Origin: Turnera subulata
Lineage: Eukaryota > Streptophyta > Magnoliopsida > Malpighiales > Passifloraceae
Assembly (NCBI GenBank): GCA_028386065.3
Contig: JAKUCV010007374.1
Location: 102,085-166,084 of the forward strand
DNA: 64,000 nucleotides
Direction of reading: 5' to 3'
Part shown: positions 11,367 to 21,589 of the stretch, piece by piece
How the letters are laid out: each line of letters begins with the position of its first letter
Numbering within the stretch: the stretch's first letter is position 1
Translations under genes and position numbers: made by a program
The notes under the pieces: model-generated
What the model was told of the DNA's origin: nothing
The model's database searches: none
What the model saw: only the letters and a program-made list of their open reading frames with translations

Positions 11367-13990
11367 TGTAACGCCCCGATTTTCGGTAATTGATTTATAC
11401 GGAATTTTCAAAATTTTCGGTATTTAATTTCCATGTTTACCCTTGTGCAATTTCCGGAAGTCTTTGGTTAAGAAATTATTGTCATAATTAGTTTATTCTC
11501 TTTGAAAATATTATTTTTTACTTTTAGAATTTATCCTTATTCGGGTTGTTTGGGAAAAATTGGAGTTCCGGGGTGAAATATAGAGTTTATCGTAGTTTCA
11601 CTCAAAACTACGTCGTTTTGAATTAAAGTAAGGAAAAAAAAAACAAAATAAAAACCTAATCCTATGCGCGCGTTGACCAGGGAGTTGACCACGCCTTAAA
11701 CCAAAACGATGTCGTTTTGGTCTAGGCCGGCAACCCTAACCCCCTTTTTTTCTCTCTTTTCTTCTCCTCTCTCTTTCTTTCATTTTCTCTCCCGCCGCCT
11801 CACCTCTCTCCCATGAACCCCTCTCCCGATTTCTTCTCTTCCCCACGATCTCTCTCCCACGGTTACTACCTGTTATCTTTCCCCTCTCTTTTATTTCTTT
11901 TACTTTTCTTTTCTCTCCATTTTCATCTATTCCCCGACCTGCCTCTCTCCCGCCGCCACTGTCTTCACCGTTTACCTCCTCTCGCCTCGCTCGCGTAACA
12001 CTGCTGCCGCCGCCGGTGCATTGAGGTGGAGAGAAGGCACACCCGAAGAGGACAAACGGCGAAGGACCCACAGGGCAAACTCAAACCCGTCGCCGTTGCT
12101 GCCTGGGTAAGTGCCCTCGTCTCTTTTTCCTCTTCCTTCCTTTTGTTCGAGTTGTCGGTTTGACTCGGCTCGGGTGTGTGTTGTGTTTTTCGGTGATGGT
12201 GTTGGTTGGATTGGATGATGGTGGTTGCGGCTCGGTGCTGTTGCGGCCGACAGTGGTGCTGGGCTTTCCGGGTAGTGTTGTTGGTGGCTCGAGTTCCTGG
12301 TCGCAAGCGTGGCTGGTTCGGGGTTGGATCCTGGTTCCTGGATTTTTAGATCTAGACAAGATGGATCTCGTTTTCCGGTCAGCATTCCAGCAACCTTCAT
12401 TTCCTTTTGTTCATTTTGATGCACTGTGGGTGTGGTTTTGATAAGTTGAGTGTTGGTTGGTGTTTTCGTAATTGCCAGTTTTGATGTGGGTGTTCCAAGT
12501 AGTAGTTCGATGGTTGTTATGGACTTTCGGCAGAGGAGGTACTGTTCTGGCGGGTCTGACCGGAATCCGTCGACTCAAGTATTTTTGCGGCGAAGCTCGG
12601 GCATGGTACAATTCTTTGTCGGCATTACATGGTAAATCCCAGTGTTGGACGTTATTTGGTTTGTACATGACATGTAGTGTAATTGCATTTAATCATTGTA
12701 CTAAAATGAGAAGGATATAGTGGATACCGAGCTTGGAGAGTTGAGTGGCGTGGCCGGTATATGTGCAACGCACATAGCATCTTTTGGCCGGAAAATGTTT
12801 GGGCTCGGGAGTTCGGTTAATGTGATTATGAGGATGGGCCGGGCTTAGGCCCAATTAATGTCATATTAATTTTATATGGGCTTTTAGGCCCAATGACTAG
12901 TGGGTTGGGCATTAGGCCCAATGGCTTTGTATTTGAGATGGGCTCTAGGCATGATAAGGTTTGATTAAGTTTATATGGGTTTAGGCCAATTAACTATAAT
13001 ATGGATTTAAGTTACGTAAGAGATTCTGGAATTTGAGGAATTGTTTGGGCTTAGACCTAGTCTTCTAGTAACGGGCTTAGAGATGCAGGTTAAAATCGGT
13101 ATTATATCATTAGCATGCATTTTATTTGTTTGTTATGAATAAACAAATTATACGATGTATATGTTCGTAGGATGTTATGGACATAGGAATGTTATGGCGG
13201 GTTGAGGCTTCGGCTTCCGAGGCAATTATTATGGCCAAGGTGAGGACTTATAAACCTTTGTATGCATTACTGCCTACAATGCTCGGCTAATAAACTTGGA
13301 ACAAGAAGTGGTAATACTTGGTTGGTATTGAATGCTATATGCATACATGCCTGCTGTGTTGATGTTCTTGTTTGCGTTTATATCTTAATGATGATACCTT
13401 GATGCAGTATGTCTGATTATGTGTATTGTGTGCCTGTTTGATATGATATGCTAGTTTAGCATGAGTTTGTAGGTTATGAGATATAACATGTGATATGACT
13501 TTGTGGTTTGTGTGGTGATTAGAGGGCTGGAGGCCCGAACTAGGGAATAAGATAAGAAATCCACACAACCCTATTTGATCATAACGTATGGCACAACTCT
13601 TTAAGCATAATTGAGATTAACGAACTACAATAATAATAATTATTCTACTGTGGGGCTGTTGACCGGTTGGTTTGAGCGGGAAGTGATACCCCTCGGGATT
13701 GCATGCGGGATAGCATGGTGTATGCGGTTTAGAATATGGGTCTGTGATGACCGATTCTACCTCCCTCTTTCCCTCTGTCTATCTCTCTCTCTCACTGATT
13801 GTATTGGGCCTTGCCCTGATTACATTAGGCTTATGCCTGGTTGACTCATGAGACGGTACAGAGCTCGACGCACATAGTAGAGGACCCTAATAAAATGTTA
13901 AACTCTAATAATGATAAATTATAACTATAATAAGATGATTAAAGATAGCTGTAAGTTTAAACTCTGATGATGATTTTCTATTGTGCATTG

Positions 13991-16900
13991 TGTAACGCCC
14001 CGAATTTCGTTAATTGACTTTTTCCGGAATTTTCCAAATTTTTGGTATTTAATTCCAATTTTACCCTTGCTAATTTTTCGGTATTCAGGTTAAGGAAATT
14101 AATTTATGTTCCTTGGAAATATTAGATTTTGAGTTGGAATTGTTTGTTGTTCGGGTTTCGTTGAAATAAAACGTGATTCGGTGGGAAAACGAAGTTCCTT
14201 GTAGTTTTTAATTAAACTACGTCGTTTTGGTATAAAGGAAAAAAAAAAAAACACGCCGTTGACTGAGTAGGGCGAGTTGACCAAGCCAGAGACCAAAACG
14301 ACGCCGTTTTGGCCTCAGCTGGCACACAAGCCCTAACTCTTCCCTTCTCTTTTCTTTTATCCTTCTTTTCCTTTCCACTCTTTTCCCCGAGCCGCCCCAC
14401 GTTCTTCTCTTCCCTGGATTCTTCTCTTCCTCTCTCTCTCAATCGGTTGCCCCGTCTTTCTTCCCATACTTTCTTTCTTTTGTTCTCTTCTTCTCTTTCC
14501 ATTTCGAACACGCTGCCTTCTCCTCTCTTGTGCCATATCCGTCCACCATTGAGCCGCCGCCGCCACAGCTCGTAATATCGAGGAGGTGAGACCTGAGCTG
14601 GAGCGGAAGCGTGTTCGGCGACGAGGGCCGCCTGCACTTGGTTGTTGAGAGCCGCCGCCGCCGCTACGATCCAGTGGAGGACCAAGCAGCCTGGCACGAG
14701 TGTGGGCTGCGACTCCGGTCAGCCATTCGTGCGCGAGGGACAACGAGCTTGAGGAGCAGCCGTCGTTGCCTCTGCCGCCATTGGTCGGGTAAGCCGGGGA
14801 CTTGCTCTCTTTCTTTCGTCTTTTGTCTTCCCGAGTTATTGCTAATCGGGTTGTTAATGCTTTGTTCTGTGAGTGTTTGTGGTGTCGGGGAGATGGATGG
14901 TGGCTGCGGGTTTGGCTCTGTGTTGGGCCAGATTGGTTTTGTTGAGGGCGATTGCGGTGTTGACCTGGTAGATGTGGAAGCTTGTGCGGTGGTTGGCCAG
15001 AACTGGGATGCTCGGGTTTGGTCATGGAGAGTGTGTGTGGGGGATTCCAGTCTCGGTTTTGTGCTGCTCGACGGAGGCGGGCCGTCCTGGAGAGTACGGC
15101 TTTTGTCTTGACAAGGAATGATGGCCGGGACCTTGGTAGAGGATTCCGGGCGGTGGGTTGCAGAGCTCGGCATTGTAGTTCAGCCAGGTTCAGGCCTTTG
15201 AGTTTTGATTCCGGTGAGTGCTCCGACGATTCCTTCCTGTTAATTCCGAGTTGGGTTGCAATTCTAAACGGTGATTTGGTTTTGGCCCGGTTGTGTGGTT
15301 AATGCTAATAGAGAAAATCTAATTCGGCTTTAGGAAATTGTAGGTCTATGTGCATATACTAAACTATGTTTGTGTGTTCTTGTGTACATGACGTGGCTGG
15401 GAATTTATTTGACAGTTGGTTATTATGTGTAATTGGTCTTTTAGTAGCGTGGTATACTAGTTTTGATGGAACAGTAATATGTTAATTGGTGGACGGAATT
15501 CTTAAGTGGAGTCCGGGTTTCTAATGGGTTCATTACATCCTTACTTGTATACTTTGGGAAATTGTAATTCTTGGGCTGTTGGTCTGGTTCAAATTAATTG
15601 TTAAAAAAATAGTGTTGTTTTGGTTTTGGGGTCTTTAGTGCTACGCCACATGAATAGCAGTCAATTTCAAGTCTAGGTGAATTTATTAAAGAGGTTTTAG
15701 CGAATCTGGTTTCTTTATAGAATATCAAATAAATTGTCAACATGATGCACGGTAGCTTGCGGGCATGAATTGGTTATATAATTAATCGTGTGTAGCTGCA
15801 CCATTCACACTAAAGTGTGACTTTGCTAGTAACTAAATTTACTCTAAATGTGAGATGGAAGTAATAATGGCTTTTGACATGTTTCAATGCGAGATTATTA
15901 ACTCATAAGATTTTTGCCAGTCTAATACATTTGCATTGAGGTTTAGCACTGTAAAACCTTGGTTTCTAAATGTATTGACCAGTCTTTAATGAGGTCCTAA
16001 ATTTCGATATCGCCATCTATTAAACTGATTATTTTTGTGTTGGGTCCAAATCCTTAATATACTAAGTAAGGTTAAAGGTTATTGTCCGGAAACTTAATTA
16101 GCTAGTGCCTGCCTGATTGTGCTTGGGCTATAATTATAGGAACCCGGTAATGTCAAGGGAGGCGAAGGCGCTACCTTCTATGATGTCCTAATGATCCAGG
16201 TGAGGACTTATAAACCTTTGTATGCATTACTGCCTACAATGCTCGGTTAACTGTCTTGTTACATAAAGTGGTATTAATTGTTGGTCTTGAATGCTGTATG
16301 CATGCTTATTTGATGTGCTTATGTTGCTATCTGCGAGTGTACTATGTTGGTGATATCTCTGATGCGGTGTGTATGATTGGTGAACTGTGTACCAGTGTGA
16401 TATAATATGTCTGTCGTGCATGAGTTGTTTTGTGTGTTAAATAACGTGTTAAGTGGGTTTGTGGTTTGTGTGGTGGATTGTGGGCTGGAGGCCCGGATTT
16501 GAGATTAAGATGTTAAATCCACACAACCATGTTGAAATAACGTATGGTATAATTCTTAAAGGATAATTGTGAATAAAATACTATTATAAAGTCTACTGTG
16601 GGGCTGTTGACCGGTTGGTTCGAGCGGGAAGTAATACCCCTCGGGATGGCATGCGGGTTAGCATGTGGGCCTGTGATGGCCGGTTCTACCTCCCTCCTTC
16701 TACCTCCCTCCTTCTACCTCCCCCTTTCTCTCTGTCTCTCTCTCTCTATGGATATGTTGGGCTTCGTGCCTGGTTTATTTGGGCATCGTGCCTGGTTTAT
16801 TTGGGCTTATGCCTGGTTGTCTCATGAGACGGGACCGAGCTCGACGCACACAGTAGAGGGCCCTAATATAACATTTAAACCTAACAACAAGAATAATAAG

Positions 16901-17413
16901 ATAAGTAATGACAAGTGATGGTTGAAGTTTGGTGATGACTTGTGTTGTATACTGTGAATTGTTTCGTGCACTGTGTTTCTTTTGTCCATTGTCGGGTACT
17001 TGTAGTTGATTTGTTTTGTATATTATTGGTTTATTTGTCTGCGGTGAGACAGTGGTTGGTCTCACCCCCTCACAGTTTTACACAGGTTGCTGATCGTTGA
17101 TCAGAAGAGCATAACAGCAGGTGGCGGTGCTTTCCTCTCCTCGGGTCGGATCCATAGAGTTTCACTGTATACATGTTATATTATGTTTAGTCTTCCGCTG
17201 CATACTCGTTGTGTAATTTATTCGCATAATTGGTCATTGATTATGTTGTTGATATTGTATCCCGGAAAGAAGGGCATTTTGGTCCTTCTACATGTTATGA
17301 TTAATTTGATTGGCTATTTTGGGATACGGGTGTTCCGGGAATGATAAGGGCAATTTGGTCAATCAATAATTTATTTATAATTTATATTAATATGTTGGGA
17401 CACGGGCGTTTCA
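13991..17413 (+). mobile_element. Solo LTR of family B (B2), youngest of the nest
   Basis: Starts TGTAACGCCCCGAATTTCG at 13991 and ends GGGACACGGGCGTTTCA at 17413. Perfect CATTG duplications flank it (13986-13990 and 17414-17418). It is 3423 bp long, clearly related to B1 but diverged. It contains the GC-rich, gene-like leader at 14575-14800, the conserved blocks at 16200 and 17043, and a short pyrimidine-rich triplication at about 16684-16725. Confidence 0.9.
17043..17066 (+). other. Conserved LTR hairpin (also 17504-17527, 19139-19162, 23952-23975)
   Basis: GGTGAGAC, an 8-nt loop AGTGGTTG, then GTCTCACC: an 8-bp perfect stem. The stem and loop are unchanged in all four LTR copies, across two families that have otherwise diverged. 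Confidence 0.85.
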
Positions 17414-17889
17414 CATTGTACTTGTTGTGCACTGTGGTTGCTACTGCCTGATGCCAGTATCTGTGGTTGATTTGTATTAGTATACTTTGGTTTATTTGTT
17501 TGCGGTGAGACAGTGGTTGGTCTCACCCCCTCACAGTCTTTACACAGGTTAGCTGATCGATGATCAGAAGAGCATATCAGCAGGTGGCGGTGCTTTCCTC
17601 CTCGGGTCGGATCCATAGGTTCGTTGCATGCATGTTGCTATGTTTTTTTTGTCTTCCGCTGCGTACTTGATTCCATTGTATTATTTATTATTTGATTAAA
17701 TGTTGATCATATTGTTGATATTGTATCCCGGGTAGAAGGGCAATTTGGTCACTTCTCATGTTGTAGTTAATTTATTGGGTTACGGTTGTTTAGTTGATGA
17801 TTTTCGTGTCCCGAGAATGATAAAGGCAATTTAGTCATTTTATATTTAAATTGTATTTTGTACTAATAAATTGGGACACGAGCGTTTCA

Positions 17890-19436
17890 GAAGACTTGTT
17901 GGGGCTTTATGTGCTAATGAAATCTAAAACGTTTCTTTTTGAATTCCTCAACAAAATATTATTTTATTTTTGGCTTTACGCTTTCACTGTTATTGAGTTA
18001 AACGATTATACCTTGGGTTCCACGTTCCATAAGCGGTGTTCAATATTCCAAAATGAGTTTCAGTTTTCAAACGTTGTCTCTTAATAAAACTAAGTGGAAG
18101 TGTTTCCTAATCCTTATTTATGCTCTTGTCAGGTCAAGGATTGATACCCATATAGTATGTATATACATAGCGTGCATGCACTCATCCTAAAGGTACAAAT
18201 TGTGTGTGATTCATGATGTACATGTGTCTATGTTCAGGCACTGGGATACCTTAGGAGCAACAAGGTTTTATGTCGAGACATGTTTGGACGCTTTCTATCT
18301 GACGATCAGGTGAGGACATATAAACCCTTGTATGCATTACTGCCTACAATACTCGGTTAATTGACATGACATATGATGTGGTAATATTTGTTTGGCATTG
18401 AATGTTGTGTGTTGGTATGCCTGCTGTGTTGATGTTGTGTGCACGGTGTATCATAATGATGAGATCTTGTTGCTATGCACCTGATTACTTGTACTGTGTG
18501 TCTGTCGTGATATAATATGCCTGTCGAGCTTGATTTGATCTGTTAAGAAATATAACAAGTTATATGATTTTGTGGTTGTGTGGTGAACTGTGGCCGGAGG
18601 CCCGGACTTGAGAATAAGTTGTTAAACTCACACAACCCTGAAGAATCATAATTTATGGCACATATAATTTTTTAAGCATAATTGCGAATAACATACTAAA
18701 AGAATACTACTGCAGGGCTATTGACAAGTTGGCTATATTTCGGCTTATGCCCTGACTTGGGTTGATGCCCTGATCTTACTTGGACTTATGTCCTGACTTG
18801 GGTTGATGCCCTGATCTTACTTGGACTTATGTCCTGACTTGGGTTTATACCCTATTTATATTTGGGCTTATGCCCTGGTTGTTTTTGGGGCTTAAGCCCT
18901 GATTGTCTGTACAGACGGAACCGAGCTCGACGCACACAGTGGAGGGTCCTAATGAATTATACAACCCAAATAACAATAAAGTACGACAACAATAAGACAA
19001 TAAAAGACAAGTGATTGTTTGAAGTCTGCTGATGACTTGTGATATGCCTTGTGACTTGTTTGTGCGCTATAATTGCTACTGATTGATGCCAGTATTTGTG
19101 GTTGATTTGTATTAGTATACCTTGGTTTATTTCTTTGCGGTGAGACAGTGGTTGGTCTCACCCCCCGCACAGTCTTTTTACAGGTTAACTGATTGATGAT
19201 CAGGGGTGCATATCAACAGGTGGCGGTGTTGTCCTCTCCTCGAGTTGGATCCATAGAGTATATTACATTCATGTTTCTTTATGTTTATGTTTTCCGCTAC
19301 ATATTCGTATTGTATTATTTATTGTATGATTGACTGTTGATCATGTTGATGTTATCGTATCCCGGGCAGAAGGGCATTTTTGTCTTTTCACATGTTATAA
19401 CTAATTAGGTGAATAATTTGGGATACGGGCGTTTCA
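17890..19436 (+). mobile_element. Left Tekay-like LTR, second part
   Basis: Continues the LTR from 11366. It is colinear with 22690-24249 of the right LTR and carries the tandem 'gacttgggttgatgccctgat' units at 18735-18900, the hairpin at 19139-19162 and the end GGGATACGGGCGTTTCA. Confidence 0.85.
18735..18915 (+). repeat. Tandem short repeats in LTR
   Basis: Units of the form CTTATGTCCTGACTTGGGTTGATGC, with variants, repeat here and at 23535-23715 in the right LTR. A simpler set (TTGGGCTTCGTGCCTGGTT-like) lies at 16757-16820 in B2. Copy number differs between LTRs. Confidence 0.75.
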
Positions 19437-21066
19437 ATTTGTAGCGGAGCAGGCTGTAGATCCTTTAGGGATGTGTAGATACGTTTTGTGCTTTTATGTG
19501 CATGAGTCTGCTCCTTTTTTAGTCGTCTGTTGCATTGCCATATGCATTCATATGGTGACTCGTACTACGGATCCGGTGGAGGACACACACCTGGTGAGGG
19601 CCGGAGTGACCCGGTATTGTCATTGACATGACATGCTTACCTTTACAGCTTAGGTTGTTGCAAGGTTTGTTTTGTGGGATATCCACTGCTTTATCGGAGT
19701 CGGTGTAGACTCTTGATTCTTTACTTACGCTTTTGTGTCGGTGTGAGTACACCGTTGCTGCTTTTTCCTTTGGTGTTGCCGGAAGGTGCTTTCCTACGGT
19801 AACATGTCTGATAGTTCCAGAAACGTAACTGGCCAATACGAGAAAGAACCATCGGTTTGCTTTGGATGTTGCATCTGTCAAGAGATGTTCTGATATGATG
19901 TTTATGGATATGATTCCTGTAATCTTGGTGATCATGTTATTGTGGTCTGATTACTTGAGCTCAAGGATTTGAATTTATTTGTGAAATAAAATATGGATTA
20001 AATCTTGTGCGGGGTTCGAGCTGATAATATTTTTGAGTTAATTTGAGGTTGATTAAATGACATTTTTGTAGAATTACCATTTAATGATACTTGAGGTATT
20101 TAACTTGCTGGAGATTTGAGGTATTGATGGTGTTTGTGATTAAAGAGTTTTGATAATGAGTGGTTGTTGAAGTTATCGCTTATATGCGGGTTGAGGATAC
20201 CGATAGTGTGTTCATATTGAGGTTTAACTTTCAACGGTGATTACAGTACTCTTGTTGAGGTTTAGGTTCACTCATCTCTTGTGGATACTGATAATGTTTG
20301 GGTCATAAGGCTAGATTTGTGAGATTGTCTTTGGCAATATGAGTTACGTGTCTGGAGTATGATAGGGTAAGTGTTAGAATGAAATTGTAATATTAGGTTA
20401 TTTATCAAAAGTATTGTGATGATTGTGGTAATTGTGGTCTGAGAGATAGATTTACAACTATGAGTTATGTAAGGATGTTTGGGTCTTGAGGAATCCAAGT
20501 TATGGAAGTGTAATTACGATACTTCGGTAACGAATGGGTTCTAGTGTGTAAGGTATGATCCAGAATGTATACGATTTTGGCTGAATTGGTGTGTGATAAA
20601 GGAAAATACTTTGAGGTTCAGAACATGAAATTTATATTATGGATTTTTGGTCTTGAGGTATTCGCAATGGGAGTGATGATCTTGTTACTTGGGTAACAAT
20701 TTTGGGTTCTGTTATCTGAGGACATGTTTTATGGATTAAAAGATTAGATATATTTAGTTGAGTGATGATAAATGAAACATTTTATGGATTCTGATAATAA
20801 TGATGTTGATAATGATTGGATAAGACTTATGGGTTAATGCTTTGATCTTATGTTCTGTGGATCTTGTTTTACTAAAGACGATGATCGACTTGGTATATCG
20901 GAGTTCTTACTTGGAAAAAGTGATGGATGACTTGATGGTTCCTCTTGGTTGTTTTGGCCAACGATACTTTGATACCGGATGACACTTGTTTGTGTTAGTT
21001 AAGCACTTGGTTGCTTGACTTTTTCTATAAATTTCGAGGACGAAATTTTGTTAAGTGGGTAAGAAT
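19437..21066 (+). mobile_element. Internal remnant of the Tekay-like element, no coding sequence
   Basis: Directly after the left LTR is ATTTGTAGCGGAGCAGG, which looks like a worn TGGTATCAGAGC-type primer site for initiator tRNA-Met. The rest has no long frame with retroviral domains. The last 35 bp carry the FRGRN-type signature and the short purine-rich tract before the right LTR. A full element of this lineage would have 4-5 kb of gag-pol here, so most of it is deleted or replaced. Confidence 0.65.
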
Positions 21067-21539
21067 TGTAACGCTACGATTTTCGCTAGTTTAATTTTTA
21101 TAGAAATTCTCGGAATTTTTGAAAATTTCTTTCCTATTTTACCCTTAAAAAATTTTTGGGAATTTTGGTTAAGATGTTGTTATTATTATTATTGTTATTA
21201 TGATTATTTTTTTATTTTATTTTTCTTCTTTCCTCGGAAGTATTACTTCTATGTTGGTATTAATCATTAATTGGATTTCTTTTGGAATTTAACTGTGTTT
21301 CGGGATAAAACACGGAGCTTGCCGTAGTTTGGACTGATACTACGTAGTTTTGGGGAGTTTAGAACATTAAACTCAAGGTTGGGCTGCGTTTTGACCAAGG
21401 GAAGAGGGTTGACCGCGCCTAAGACTAAAACGACGACGTTTTGGTTCCGGCCGAAATCAACCCTAACCCTAGGGTATAAAAACTTCTCTTTTCTCTCTCC
21501 TTCCTTTTCTTTTCTCTTCCACACACACAGCACGCAGCC

Positions 21540-21589
<50 letters not shown>

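Larger units (their letters stand above)
11367..17889 (+). mobile_element. LTR of a second Tekay-like family (B1), solo, itself interrupted
   Basis: Starts TGTAACGCCCCGATTTTCGG at 11367 and ends GGGACACGAGCGTTTCA at 17889. Removing it joins GAGTA to CTTGTTGG, exactly as in the uninterrupted right LTR (22680-22700), so it is an insertion. The flanking pentamers are GAGTA (11362-11366) and GAAGA (17890-17894), an imperfect target duplication. With the insertion at 13991-17413 removed it is about 3.1 kb. There is no partner LTR or internal region, so it is a solo LTR. Confidence 0.8.

Noticed and set aside
14212..15302. Long open frames on both strands in the family-B LTR, up to 222 codons
   Set aside because: They overlap each other in GC-rich, low-complexity LTR leader sequence and are not shared with B1 as proteins. 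Treated as composition artefacts.
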